Below are positions 21,721 through 32,000 of a stretch of DNA of 64,000 bases, in pieces. Location of the stretch: NCBI GenBank assembly GCA_039105265.1, contig JAPFFF010000002.1:7998001-8062000 (forward strand), read 5' to 3'. This stretch comes from Tritrichomonas musculus (lineage: Eukaryota > Parabasalia > Tritrichomonadida > Tritrichomonadidae). The notes under the pieces were generated by a model. The model was not told the DNA's origin. It did not search any database and worked only from the letters and a program-made list of their open reading frames with translations. Both the position numbers and the translations under genes were made by a program. The first letter of the stretch is position 1. The number at the start of each line of letters is the position of its first letter.

Positions 21721-23376
21721 TCAAGTCTTGTTGGTGACCAGCGTATTGGACCTTCTCTTCATAGAAATAATTGTCGAAGTTATATGCCTATTCTTCTTAG
21801 AAGTAGGAGTCTGCTGTTTCTTTTGTTCTTCATTATTATTACCTTTACTATTGGTAGCATTATTATTAGTAGTAGTTGCAGGAGTATTAATAACAATGCT
21901 TGCATTATTATTAGAGTTGGTATTATTATTGCTATTATTATCCTCAAAAGTTAGTTGTTCTGAAGACATTGATTTTGAAACTTTTCGATTTGTATTATTA
22001 TTTTGTACACCTGGGTCTAAAGCAGATGCCTTCTCTTTATTCACTTCATTGTTATTATTAGTCTGCTTTAATTCGAGAGATGGCCTAAAGCCAGTAACAA
22101 TTGTAGATCTCCTGTTCATTTTATTCCTTTCGGCCAGGGATTCAGAACCTTTTCTCTTGCTCAAAAAGCTGCTACTTGCATTTGCACGAGTACGAATGGT
22201 CAAATTTGCTGGATGATCGGGAGGTATAGATTCACGTGATGAAATACAAAAACGTCCAGCTTGAAGCTTTGTTGTTGGAGTAAGTGATCCTTGAGCTGAA
22301 CTAATTGGTACTTTAGGTATATTTATTGATTTCCTCTTATTAATTTGTGAAGGGCCATTGGCGTTGGGAAGTGCTTTATTAGGTTTGCATGGCTTCAGTC
22401 CAAGTGCTTGGCCAACTGGGATTGACATGACTGTTTTTGGCTTAACTCCAACATCTGAATCCGATTTTAGGCAATAAAAGCAAAGTTCTCTGTTTTCGTT
22501 ATGTAAAATGACACCTGACTTATTTTGTAATTGCTTGCAGTAGTTACTACTGCTAAATAAAGTAATGCACATATGGTTGCAATTGAATGAGTAACCAGTT
22601 GGTACGCATTGGTGTGCTCTTAATACGACTTTTAGCTTAGTATTTTTTAAAAAGTTGGTGATAGCACCAGGCCCGTAGAGAACACCACATCCTCGTTTAT
22701 TTTGTTCGAAAAGGTTGATTTCATCAACTGGATCGGACCAAACAAGGTCTGAAATTAATTCTGTTTCTTCATAAAGCCCGACTGGAAGATCAATCTCTTT
22801 AATTGTATTAGTATTGGTTAAATCAGCTGACAATCCGCCATGGACACAAAAAATTTGATTTCCGACGACTGCAGCAAATGGCATATATCCAAAAACGCCA
22901 TTGCAAGCAGACCATACATCTTCTGTTCCATAAGAATTCAATGTTTCTTCATAGAAACCATAGATTTTATTAACTGCTGAAAATTCATGGTTTCCTCGAA
23001 GTAAGCAAATATGTTCGGGAAATTTACAGAAAAGCGCCATAAGAATTGTAATAACTTCAATTGAATGAGATCCACGGTCAACATAATCGCCGAGAAATAA
23101 ATATTTTGTTTGTGGAGGTAGGCCAAAGATGTGAAATATGTGAAGGAGATCAGTTAAATTACCATGAATGTCCCCAACATAAACAATTGGTGGGACGAGA
23201 GTCACAAAGCTACCAACTTTTTCGATTTTTGGCATTGTTTCAGCGCATATCTTTAATATTGTTTGTTGGTCAAAGCGGGGGAAAATCGTATCGCTTTCAT
23301 TATTTGAATCAGGTCCTTTGGGGCTCTTATCAATATATGGCTGATATTGGTTTAAGACAGCTTCGACAGCATCCAT
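21721..23376 (-). CDS. PPP-family Ser/Thr phosphatase (PP1-like) with low-complexity tail
   Basis: 551 residues. I take ATG at 23376 (MDAVEAVLNQ), where the phosphatase-like sequence begins, instead of the in-frame ATG 75 bp upstream. The catalytic domain spans about residues 1-310. It holds the metal-binding and catalytic motifs GDIHG, GDYVDRG, GNHE and, further on, HGG, then LVWSDP and RAHQ. These are the signatures of PP1/PP2A-type metallophosphatases, which remove phosphate from Ser/Thr with two metal ions. The SAVNKIYGFYEE segment resembles PP1. The C-terminal 240 residues are basic, then Asn/Thr-rich low complexity (NNNTNSNNNAS) with a Lys/Arg-rich end. This tail is much longer than in canonical PP1 and may direct location or partners. 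Trichomonads have many PP1 paralogs. Confidence 0.92.
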   Translation of the reverse strand: MDAVEAVLNQYQPYIDKSPKGPDSNNESDTIFPRFDQQTILKICAETMPKIEKVGSFVTLVPPIVYVGDIHGNLTDLLHIFHIFGLPPQTKYLFLGDYVDRGSHSIEVITILMALFCKFPEHICLLRGNHEFSAVNKIYGFYEETLNSYGTEDVWSACNGVFGYMPFAAVVGNQIFCVHGGLSADLTNTNTIKEIDLPVGLYEETELISDLVWSDPVDEINLFEQNKRGCGVLYGPGAITNFLKNTKLKVVLRAHQCVPTGYSFNCNHMCITLFSSSNYCKQLQNKSGVILHNENRELCFYCLKSDSDVGVKPKTVMSIPVGQALGLKPCKPNKALPNANGPSQINKRKSINIPKVPISSAQGSLTPTTKLQAGRFCISSRESIPPDHPANLTIRTRANASSSFLSKRKGSESLAERNKMNRRSTIVTGFRPSLELKQTNNNNEVNKEKASALDPGVQNNNTNRKVSKSMSSEQLTFEDNNSNNNTNSNNNASIVINTPATTTNNNATNSKGNNNEEQKKQQTPTSKKNRHITSTIISMKRRSNTLVTNKT

Positions 23377-23441
23377 TTTTATATATAAAAAGTATAATAA
23401 ATTAGAGAACAGATAAATATTCAAAAATTCGAAAATATCTT

Positions 23442-23556
23442 GAATGTACACTTTTTGAGAGAGAAAAACTCAAAAAGTGTATTCAATTCTGATTTTTACG
23501 AATTTCCCTCCACACTTTTTGAGAGCTACGCTTTCAAAAAGTGTGTAGAGAAATTC
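23442..23556. repeat. Two adjacent hairpins sharing an ACACTTTTTGA arm
   Basis: Hairpin 1: GTACACTTTTTGAG (to 23459) pairs with CTCAAAAAGTGT (from 23469). Hairpin 2: the arm from 23500 (GAATTTCCCTCCACACTTTT...) pairs with the arm ending at 23556 over about 26 bp with few mismatches, around a 4-6 nt loop. The same 11-bp word occurs four times in alternating orientation within 115 bp. The block lies 66 bp upstream of the phosphatase start, so it could be a fold-back element or a promoter-proximal structure. Confidence 0.65.
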
Positions 23557-23827
23557 ATAAAATAAAAATTTTTTTTGGAAAAAGTTAACAACAAATTATT
23601 TTTGGAAAAGAAATATTGAAAAAGTTCATTGCTCAATTTTTATACATAAACAACATGTTAACTGTTTTTTTTTTTTTTTTTTTGAAAAATTTTTTCAGAA
23701 ATTTTTAATGAAATGAATGATATTATAGGGCTTTAAATTATAAATGAGCACAATCTTATTATATTTCAAAACCAAATTGGTTCGAGATAATAGCCATTTA
23801 TATTTGGTGTGTTTTTTAAAATGCTTA

Positions 23828-23835
23828 GTCTTTGG
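23828..23835. repeat. Target site duplication, left of MITE copy 2
   Basis: GTCTTTGG is repeated exactly at 24316-24323. Confidence 0.75.
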
Positions 23836-24315
23836 CAGACTTGTAATTTTGAGAATCGATATCAAAAACGTCACTTTTTTGCATCTGATACTCGATTATC
23901 AGTTTAAAAATCTGATATCGAGATTATCGATTATCAAGATATCAGATATGAAATGTGATATAAAAATAATTGTAAACTTGATATCAATTACCGAGATCTC
24001 GAGATCTCAAACAGATTTATCTTTTTTTATAATTGGTATTTGTGATTTTATAATATTTAAAAATATATAATATAATGTATTGATGTTTATTTTAAGATTA
24101 AAATCAAAAAAATACATTCTTTTTTTATGAAATATTTGAGATTAAAATACGATCATATTTTTATCAAAAAGTTTAATTAAAAATTCTGATATCAAAAACT
24201 GAGAAAATTAATTCTCGATCTCTGAAATCGATCTCGAGAATCTGTGTATATTTGTGTATCGATATCAAAAAGTCAACCAATTATCGATCTCGAGAATGGG
24301 AGAATAACAAGTCTA
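23836..24315 (+). mobile_element. hAT-like MITE, copy 2 (480 bp)
   Basis: This is the reverse-oriented, near-identical partner of 1054-1533, with the same 480-bp length. It starts CAGACTTGTAATTTTGAG and ends GGGAGAATAACAAGTCTA. It is flanked by an 8-bp duplication, GTCTTTGG. Only scattered single-base differences were seen against copy 1. No transposase is encoded, so an autonomous hAT relative elsewhere in the genome must have moved it. Confidence 0.82.
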
Positions 24316-24323
24316 GTCTTTGG
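24316..24323. repeat. Target site duplication, right of MITE copy 2
   Basis: Second copy of GTCTTTGG. Confidence 0.75.
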
Positions 24324-24532
24324 TTTGAAATATATCTCTCTCATTGAGCTTTTGAAGCATAACATGATATTAATGTCAATGCAAAATCATACAGAATAAG
24401 ATTGCCATTACTTAAGTCATTGTTACCTCTTTAATTTTTATAAAAATTACTTCATTTATTAGCCACATTTCTCTAACTATAGAACTAATATTAGAGCCAT
24501 TTTCTTATATTGTACATGAGTAGTAATTAATA

Positions 24533-24844
24533 GGCGGTGACTCGTACCTCGCCACCACCTACACTGCTCGCCACCAAGCTCAGGTACACCTTTGCTACCT
24601 GGACAAATACCTTCTTGAACTTCTCGAACGCATTATAGCACTAAATGAAAAAGAGGCACTTACTATAGCAAGTTCATTTAGAGATGACAAGGGAAATGAA
24701 AATAGCCCAAAGAAAGTATGCAACAGCATAGCTCAGTTCCTTGATAGCTTGATGAAGAGCAAGTTCCAACAAGATGAAGATGAAACCAAAGTAAATGACT
24801 TCGTTTACAAGTTCACTCATTTCAATGATATTGTCAATGGATAG
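24533..24844 (+). pseudogene. Truncated 3' piece of a host-like gene
   Basis: From about 24533 an open frame of about 100 codons without a start ATG runs to TAG at 24842-24844. It contains YLDKYLLELLERIIALNEKE and ends VYKFTHFNDIVNG. Base composition jumps at the left edge, and codon use is of the C/G-ending type seen in the gene at 15462. This suggests a displaced fragment of a highly expressed gene. I do not recognise the family. The sequence just upstream is in-frame stop codons, so the left edge is a break. Confidence 0.5.
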
Positions 24845-24954
24845 CTCCAATAAGAAAGTCATTAATAAACATTCATTTATTTAACTTTTTCTTTGTTTTT
24901 TATTTTAATCATTTCACTTTTTTTTAAGTAAAAAATATTTTTTTTCTCACACGT

Positions 24955-24996
24955 GGGGCGAAGCCCTATGGGAACCTACTAGTAGTATATACTACT
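24955..24996. other. GC-rich stem-loop and 16-bp perfect palindrome
   Basis: GGGC-GAA-GCCC (24956-24966) forms a small stem-loop. Fifteen bases later AGTAGTATATACTACT (24981-24996) is a perfect palindrome. They follow the truncated gene piece and mark its right side. This is either the gene's 3' structure or an insertion scar. Confidence 0.4.
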
Positions 24997-24999
24997 TAA

Positions 25000-26640
25000 G
25001 CTAAAACTAGCCTAAACCAATCAAAAGCATGAAATTCTCTAAATTCCAGCTGTCTTTGTAAGAATTCAATAGTATCTTTCCATCCTTGATAATCAACGGA
25101 ATTCATTTTACCATTTATAATATCTGGTTCATTTTCAGAAAACTTGAATTTGAGATTATGTAATAATTATGTATAAGAATCTAAATGGGATAATTACTAA
25201 TAAATGATGTTTGATCTTTTTTAGAAATAGAATATTACATGATAAATAAGCAAATATATTTTTGCAATACAAAATGTAATTTTGGAAGTTATTAGGTAAA
25301 AATAATTCAGTATTAATTGAATGATCATTTGCATATTTTAAAGAATTTAAATGATTTTTAGAGATAACTTGTTCTTCATCAGGTAGAAAACTTGTCGAGT
25401 GATTCATGGGAAATAGTGACATATGAAATATATATATCATACTTCCTCAATTAAATGAATTGATGCATTACGGCTAGCTATCGAATCTGAACTTTTTGGG
25501 GAGGGACAGGAAAACCAATTTCGCAACATAAATCTATAATTGAAACAACTTTTTCAAAATTTTAATAAAAACTTTTAGTGAATTCTGGTGGATTGCTTTC
25601 TTTAATTTACTTCGCTCCTAGATTGAATGTATGGGCAGGACATAATGCAAGTATTGCTTGTTTCAAATATTTATTTATTATTGATGATCTTAAAAAATAG
25701 GTTTTTGACCAATGAGCAAGTATTTGAATTGGTATGTTGTCAGATGTTATTAATGTTATGTTTATTGTTTGAGCTTTGAAGTCAACTGTTGGAGCAGTTG
25801 TCTCTTTCAGAATATTTTCAAAAGTGGCAGATTCAATTAAGCATGTTTTCTAAATTAAAGGATAATTAGAAGATTGCTTTTATTAAACAAAAGTAAATAA
25901 TATGGAAAGACTTAATAGTTACAGCTTCTATAACTATAATTATATATGAAAAACTACGATATTGAGAATAAATTTCTTCTCTAAAACTATTTTCTATTCA
26001 ATTCTTTGGGATCTTATTTTGACTGTTGAAAAAGGAGGTAATAATTAACTGGCTTGAATATTGGGATTAGAATGGCCAAACATAATAGTAGACACCAATA
26101 TATTGTAAAAAATGTCATCATTTATTATATTCAATGGATCGGTGTCTCATTAAACAATCATTGAAAGCAAATTAATTATATTTTGATATGGAGTTGTGTT
26201 AAAAGTTGATGAGAAAGAATGTCTCAAATTTAATGTTGTCTGTATTTGAAAGTTTACATCGAATTTATAAAATCATATTTCTGAATTTGGAATGATATTA
26301 TTTTGGCTCTGGCTACTTCCTCTAGCATTTTTATCAGTGTTTAATAATATAAAATACTTTTCTGGAAAGGATGCTTGAATACATTTTAAATATTGATACT
26401 GTTCGCTATCTGTTTGTAATATTGAAAAGAAAATTATGTGGCATCAATACAAATACAAATAAATGACATTCTGAAGAAAAAAGTCCTTTAGTGATTACAA
26501 AAAGTATTTTAATTTCTCCTATGTGCTTGTGGACAAACATCCTTTACTATTTCTTTTTATTGTTTTGGCTATTCGAAATAAGTAAAAATTGACAATTTTT
26601 TTTGGCTGAATCACCTATTACAATCATTTTTTTGACCTTA
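25000..26640 (-). pseudogene. Decayed gene of unknown family
   Basis: The minus strand keeps protein-like stretches in a consistent order, separated by stops and frame changes. They include FPEKYFILLNTDKNARGSSQ near 26330, LRHSFSSTFN near 26220 and ILAHWSKTYFLRSSIINKYL near 25700. VVSIIDLCCEIGFPVPP lies near 25510, and EFLQRQLEFREFHAFDWFRL is at about 25010-25070. A 94-codon frame at 25156-25440 belongs to the same remnant. The gene is clearly dead over its whole length. I recognise no domain, and cannot say whether it was a host gene or a transposon gene. Confidence 0.45.
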
Positions 26641-26870
26641 TTTGATTCCGAAAAAAATTTTATTATTATCATTTGCAGTTGGCCGTCAATGATTTTTTTC
26701 GGAACATTTTATATATCGCATCAATAGACATAATGAATAGTTTTTGCTCATTTATTTATTATTTCAAAATCTACTATTTTAAATGAGATAAATAGATGAT
26801 TAATATCGCTCTCTGAAAAAGTGGTGTAAGCATAAAGGCGAAATACTAAAGAATAATGAACTATTGTTGA

Positions 26871-28172
26871 ATGATTATTACTCTCCAAAATGGATTAAAT
26901 TTTGAATTAAACAGTGCTAATTTTACAGCAAAAGTTATTAGTTCCCCAAAATCAAAAGGGAATGTTTATATACCAAAGTATATTGAATTCGAATCTCAAA
27001 AATATCCAATCACAAATATTGGACAAAGCTCTTTTAAAAACAATTTCAACATCACAACCGTTATTTTTTCAAAAGATTCGGAACTTCTAACAATTGACAA
27101 AGAATCATTTTATAATTCATCACTCGAAAGTATTTGCATTCCATCAAAAGTTTATCAAATAGGTGAATCATCATTTTATCATTGTACTAAACTTATACAT
27201 TTTGAGATTCCAAATGATTCATCATTGAAGATTATTTGCAAACTTGCATTTTCATATTCATCAATTGAAAGTATTAGCATTCCATCAAAAGTTGAAAAAA
27301 TCCAGAATGGATGGTGTCGACACGCAGATAAACTTAAGAAAATTTTAATATCTCCAAGTAACCAACATTTTTGTTACTTTGTACAGAAAGTTATTATTGA
27401 AAAAACAAAAACATACTATGATTATCTTATTTTTGCACGCCATGATATAAAATCTATCATAATTCCCTCATTTATTAAAAAAATTGGTTCTGATTCTTTT
27501 TCATTTTGTAAAGATTTAGAAAACGTTTATTTTACTGATGATTCGCAGCTTGTTTCAATTGAATGCAATGCATTTTATTGCTCATCTTTGAGAAATATTG
27601 TTATTCCAATGCATGTTTTTGAAATTGGTGGAAATGCATTTTACAGTTGTGAAAAGCTTAAAAAAGTTGAATTTTTAACAAATTGCGAATTACGTTTTTT
27701 AGGCAGAGAAACTTTTTCTTTTTCTTCTATTGAATGCATAAAAATACCAAATAAAATAAGAGAAATTGGAAAAAAATGTTTTTTTGGGTGTTCTAAATTG
27801 AAAAAAGTTTTGTTTGAAGAAAATTCTCAATTGAAAACCATCGAAAAAGACGCTTTTTATAACTCATCACTTGAATATATCGAGATTCCTAGAAATGTGG
27901 AAAAAATTGAAGAATATGCTTTTTCAGATTGCAAATTTTTAACCAGAATTGAATTTCTTTCAGATGAATTAAAAATTGACTGTTTTAGTTTTAATAAATG
28001 CAAGTCTCTTATTCTTGCTTCTTTCCCTAATTTACGGGAACTATCAATCTCTATTAATGCATTTCGATTAATTCCAGAAAATTTATCTTTGTTTGTTCGA
28101 AGTTTGGCTATAATTCATCAGGAAGCAACTCAATGCCTGTTTCAATTTGAATTTGATTCTCAAAGTGATTAA
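26871..28172 (+). CDS. BspA-like leucine-rich-repeat protein (LRR_5 type)
   Basis: 433 residues. An upstream in-frame ATG at 26856 is closed by TGA before 26871, so 26871 is the start. The protein opens with a lead like that of the 3225-4214 product (ITLQNGLNFELNSANFTAKV). It then has about 14 LRR_5 units such as SLESICIPSKVYQIGESSF and SLRNIVIPMHVFEIGGNAF. It lacks a signal peptide and a C-terminal membrane anchor. Family members are thought to mediate binding to host or bacterial surfaces when exported; nothing here shows export. Compared with the other copy it has about 100 more residues, mainly extra repeats. The reading frame is intact beside a badly decayed neighbour. Confidence 0.88.
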   Translation: MIITLQNGLNFELNSANFTAKVISSPKSKGNVYIPKYIEFESQKYPITNIGQSSFKNNFNITTVIFSKDSELLTIDKESFYNSSLESICIPSKVYQIGESSFYHCTKLIHFEIPNDSSLKIICKLAFSYSSIESISIPSKVEKIQNGWCRHADKLKKILISPSNQHFCYFVQKVIIEKTKTYYDYLIFARHDIKSIIIPSFIKKIGSDSFSFCKDLENVYFTDDSQLVSIECNAFYCSSLRNIVIPMHVFEIGGNAFYSCEKLKKVEFLTNCELRFLGRETFSFSSIECIKIPNKIREIGKKCFFGCSKLKKVLFEENSQLKTIEKDAFYNSSLEYIEIPRNVEKIEEYAFSDCKFLTRIEFLSDELKIDCFSFNKCKSLILASFPNLRELSISINAFRLIPENLSLFVRSLAIIHQEATQCLFQFEFDSQSD

Positions 28173-28978
28173 ATTTTTTTTTTTGAAACTTAATATTTTT
28201 TCAAAGTTCTATATCTATAGATATATCTTTTATATGAATTTGCTAATAACTCAATAATTGGATAAAAAAGAATAATATTCAATTTAGCATGTTTTTTTTT
28301 ATTTTTTAATAGAGAGCATTTATACGCGCTTTGAAATTAATAAAAAACAAATAAATGAGTTAAAAATTTAATTTTTGGTTTATTTAAAGGTAATGAATAT
28401 TATATTCCATCTTTATGAATTTGTAACTCAATTTCATTTAAAAATACGCTTTATCAACAAACGAATTAGGAACATAAATTAACTCCCAAAAAAATTTTTA
28501 TTATAGATTAAATACTATTATCAAATAACTTTTAATAAAATATCCTTAAAGAAAATCAGCATATTTTAGATCTAAATATTAATAAATAATAAATTATATA
28601 TAAAAAAACTTGAAAGTAATAAAGATATTTCATTTGACATATTTTATATTAATGTATATTAATCAATATCAAATTTTAATGAATATAACTTCAAATAAAA
28701 TTGATTTTTGAAAAAAATTTATCAAAATAATAATATATTTAGTGGATTTTGAAATTGAATTAAATAAACGTTTAATTTCGTGCTAATCAACTTTTTGAAA
28801 AAAATGGACGTTAAATACACTATTTTTCAATACTTATCATTCTATCCTTTCTTCTTCTTTTTTGGTATAAATTGTTATAAATTTGATTATTTGCGTTAAT
28901 GTTAATTTTTTATGCAATTTTTTGAAAGGCTCAGAATTAAACGTTTGAATTTTCTTAACGTACGAAACAATTTTCAAA
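28173..28978. other. AT-rich intergenic region with promoter-like words
   Basis: No gene is seen. AATAAACGTTTAATT (about 28763) and TTAAACGTTTG (28937-28947) share a word also found upstream of other host genes here. TTAACGTACGAAAC lies about 12 bp before the ATG at 28979. Confidence 0.4.
28937..28947 (+). promoter_or_regulatory. Candidate promoter word TTAAACGTTTG
   Basis: It lies about 31 bp before the ATG at 28979. The TAAACG core also occurs before the formin and CLASP-like genes. Recurrence is by eye only. Confidence 0.25.
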
Positions 28979-31384
28979 ATGAGCCAAAATGAAATTAAGC
29001 TTTATATAATAAATGAAGAGAATTTAACCAATGTCACGTATATGTATAAAACATATGCCGTGGATCTTACTCAGCTGTCCAAATGCTCCGATTTTATAAT
29101 GGATAATTATAAAAGCGATGAAACTCATTTTTCTATTTATTTTCCTGTGCATCTCAGAGAAATACAGAAATCTTTTAACATTTCAATTGTTAGCATCCAA
29201 TCATTCATGAGGATACTGACGGGGGAAATTGAACCTATTAATGATGAAGTGTGTTTTGACCTTTATAAATTATCCAAAATTTATAAAATACGAAAACTAA
29301 ATGATGCTATACTTCGTTTTTGTAGATTCAAAAATCGAACTATTGATGAAATTGCCTATTTTTATGTTAAATTGAAAGAAATAGAACAAGCAGAGCCAGA
29401 AGATAAATATTTAGATGAGTTTTCAAAGAAAATCAATATAGTACAAAGGCTAGGTGATAATATGAAAGAATGCTTAGCAAGTGATAATTTCAAAAGACTC
29501 TCTCTCAATCAAATATATCAAATACTAGAAAAGTGTAAAGCAATACCTTCTGATGATTTGCTTGACTTTATTGCCGAGTCAAAGAACAAAAGACTTCCAT
29601 TATTTTGTTTCATTGATATTGCACAACTTTCCGAAGAGAAAAGAGAAGAATTATGTAACAGTATTTTAGATCTACCATTCATCTTATCTCAATTTTGTAA
29701 GCTTTTGGCTTCAAATGAAGAGTTTTTGGCTGGGTTCAAAATAAAAGATGATTTATACTATTCAAAATATAATCGCTTGAAACAATCATCTGATAAAGGG
29801 AATGTCTGCTCATCATATTTCCTATCCACATTATCAAAAGATAAAAAAGAAGCAAATGAGTATTTAGATAGGTCAACAAAGCAGAGTAACCTTGCTGACT
29901 TTTTCCAAAGATATAATGATTATGTTGAATCAACGCAACCCCAAACAGATTATGAAGCAGAGGAAGATGAATACTATTCAGAAAATTCTGGGAGAAGAGG
30001 TAAAGATGACTATGAAAGGCAGGAAGCTGATCAATATGATGATGATCAAATTGATAGTAAGCAAAATTTAAGTAATCGCTCGAAAGAATTATCACCTATT
30101 AAGAAAAAAAATAAAAATAATTCTCCCAGAAAAAGATCTCAAATCGATGATGAAGAAGAAAACAACTACAGGCAGAACAATAGCACAGCTAACCGTTCAA
30201 TTGAATCTCCAGCGCAAAAAAGAAGAAGTAAGAGTATTGCACCGAATAAAAAATCCCAATTAATTGAAGATGATCGTCGTAATGCAAACCGCCAAAATGA
30301 AAACAAACGTTCAAAAGAGGGAATGCCACCACAAAGAAAAACTAAAAATGGTTCACCTAGGACAACATCAGATCAGATTGAAGTAGACTTATATGTTGAT
30401 AATCAACAAAATGCAAATCGCTCAAGAAATGGAACCTCATCACCAAAAAGAAATAGAAGTAATGCTCAAAAGACAATATCAGATCAAATTGAAGAAGACG
30501 ACCAAATTAATAACAGACAGATTCGTAATAATAGATCAAAAGAATCATCAGCTTCACAGAGAAGAAGCAGAAGCACTGCTCCTAAAAAAACAAAGAATAT
30601 TGAAGACATTGATCAATATGATAATACCGAAAATGACATTCATTTTTCTAGAGAATCACCAACATCAAAAAGAAGAGTTAAAAATCAACCACCCAATAAA
30701 AGAACTATTCAACATGAAGAATATAATAATGAAGATAGTAGAATAAATGAGAATAATTATTCTAAAGAATCTCCCTCAAGGAGAAGGATTAGGAATAACT
30801 CTCCAAAAACGATTTCGGATCAAATAGAAGAAGACAACCAAGCTAGCATGGACAGAAATGATAACATTAGAACTCGAGATTTATCTTCAAAAAGACGAAG
30901 TAGAAGTAGCCCCCAAAATAAAAGGTCAGAGCCAGTCGACAGTTATGAACATAAAAATAGATTAAATGAAAATAATTACTCAAAAGAATCCTCTCCTTCA
31001 AAGAGAAACAGAAGCCAGCAACAAAATAAAAGATCAAATCAAAGCAATCAACAGGATTATAATGATAGTAACATAAACGAAAATCATTATTCTAGGGAAT
31101 CTCCAGTTCTAAAAAGGAGAATCAAGAACCAATCGCCTAAAAAGAGAATGAACCACATTGAAGAAAATGATTTGGAAGATAATCATTATTCTAGAGAGTC
31201 ACCATCTCCAAAGAGAAGGAATAGAAATCAATCTGTAAAAAAGAGATATGATCAAGAAGACAACTACAATAATAATGACAATAGTTTGAATGAAAATTTC
31301 TATGCTCGTGAATCACCATCATCAAAAAGAAGAAGCAGAAATCATTCACCAATGCAGAGATCTGAACAAATTGATGAGTATTGA
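28979..31384 (+). CDS. BTB-like protein with RS/SPKRR-repeat tail
   Basis: 801 residues, ATG directly after TTTTCAAA. Residues 1-115 resemble a divergent BTB domain with the same order of elements as the 15462 product (YAVDLTQLSKCSDFIMDNY, SIVSIQSFMRILTGEIEPI, LYKLSKIYKIRKLNDAILRF). A BACK-like helical region reaches about residue 310. The C-terminal 480 residues are intrinsically disordered and built of degenerate repeats of about 35 residues, with core YSRESPSSKRRSRNxSPxKR followed by an acidic IEE/Asn stretch. I count roughly a dozen. The tail looks like RS domains of splicing-linked nuclear proteins and has many candidate Ser phosphorylation sites. A nuclear adaptor role is inference. The repeats are mixed enough at DNA level to be old. 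Confidence 0.8.
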   Translation: MSQNEIKLYIINEENLTNVTYMYKTYAVDLTQLSKCSDFIMDNYKSDETHFSIYFPVHLREIQKSFNISIVSIQSFMRILTGEIEPINDEVCFDLYKLSKIYKIRKLNDAILRFCRFKNRTIDEIAYFYVKLKEIEQAEPEDKYLDEFSKKINIVQRLGDNMKECLASDNFKRLSLNQIYQILEKCKAIPSDDLLDFIAESKNKRLPLFCFIDIAQLSEEKREELCNSILDLPFILSQFCKLLASNEEFLAGFKIKDDLYYSKYNRLKQSSDKGNVCSSYFLSTLSKDKKEANEYLDRSTKQSNLADFFQRYNDYVESTQPQTDYEAEEDEYYSENSGRRGKDDYERQEADQYDDDQIDSKQNLSNRSKELSPIKKKNKNNSPRKRSQIDDEEENNYRQNNSTANRSIESPAQKRRSKSIAPNKKSQLIEDDRRNANRQNENKRSKEGMPPQRKTKNGSPRTTSDQIEVDLYVDNQQNANRSRNGTSSPKRNRSNAQKTISDQIEEDDQINNRQIRNNRSKESSASQRRSRSTAPKKTKNIEDIDQYDNTENDIHFSRESPTSKRRVKNQPPNKRTIQHEEYNNEDSRINENNYSKESPSRRRIRNNSPKTISDQIEEDNQASMDRNDNIRTRDLSSKRRSRSSPQNKRSEPVDSYEHKNRLNENNYSKESSPSKRNRSQQQNKRSNQSNQQDYNDSNINENHYSRESPVLKRRIKNQSPKKRMNHIEENDLEDNHYSRESPSPKRRNRNQSVKKRYDQEDNYNNNDNSLNENFYARESPSSKRRSRNHSPMQRSEQIDEY

Positions 31385-31673
31385 TCAGTAATAATGGAAA
31401 TTTCTTACATTTCTATAGAATGAAAATTATATTGAAGTGAAAGCAAGAGATTTTACAGAAAAATGATATAGTATTAGTTTGGCTGTTTATTAATAAACTA
31501 ACCATCTTTTTTTTTGGTTGATAATTCGTTGATGAAAATTTGCTAATATTTATTTTTGTAATAATATTGAAAAATAACAATAAAAATATAAATACAAATA
31601 AACTTACATGATATTTTTATTAAGATCGTTATCACTATTTTTAGTTATATATCAAAAAAAAAAAATTATTACT

Positions 31674-32000
31674 TTAGGCATAAAGAGACTGTTCTTCTTT
31701 CAACTTAGCTTCCTTCCTTGCTGCCTTTTTCTCATGCTTCCACTCCTTCTTTTCACGCTTTTTGGCTTTTTTGGCTTCCTTATTTAAATGATGTATTTCA
31801 TCTTTGCAATGTTGAATTTCTATTTTATCTTGCTTTTTTTCTTGCTTCATTTCAGATTTTATTTGATGCTTTTTATCTTTAGCTGTTTTTAGCTGCTCAC
31901 GTAGATCGACTTCTCTTGGTGACTTTACTCGCTTTCCATCATTATCTATTTTGGTTCTAAATAGGATATTATCATTGTCATCAACAGTTGTATAAGTCAT
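31674..32000 (-). CDS. Small Lys/Glu-rich helical protein, unknown function
   Basis: 108 residues from ATG at 32000. The first 30 residues (MTYTTVDDNDNILFRTKIDN) are ordinary. The rest is a single highly charged helix with blocks such as EMKQEKKQDKIEIQHCKDEI and KKREKKEWKHEKKAARKEAK. No membrane segment or known domain is seen. It ends just short of the intergenic region shared with the convergent gene at 28979-31384. Charged single-helix proteins of this size may bind nucleic acid or other coils. It could be a real but fast-evolving gene. Confidence 0.6.
   Translation of the reverse strand: MTYTTVDDNDNILFRTKIDNDGKRVKSPREVDLREQLKTAKDKKHQIKSEMKQEKKQDKIEIQHCKDEIHHLNKEAKKAKKREKKEWKHEKKAARKEAKLKEEQSLYA

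Noticed and set aside
21728-22216. 162-codon Leu-rich plus-strand frame, looks like a membrane protein
   Set aside because: It is the antisense reading of the Asn-rich tail of the phosphatase.
23665-23683. Poly-T tract as a poly(A) tail of a retrocopy on the minus strand
   Set aside because: No gene copy or target duplication adjoins the 19-T run.
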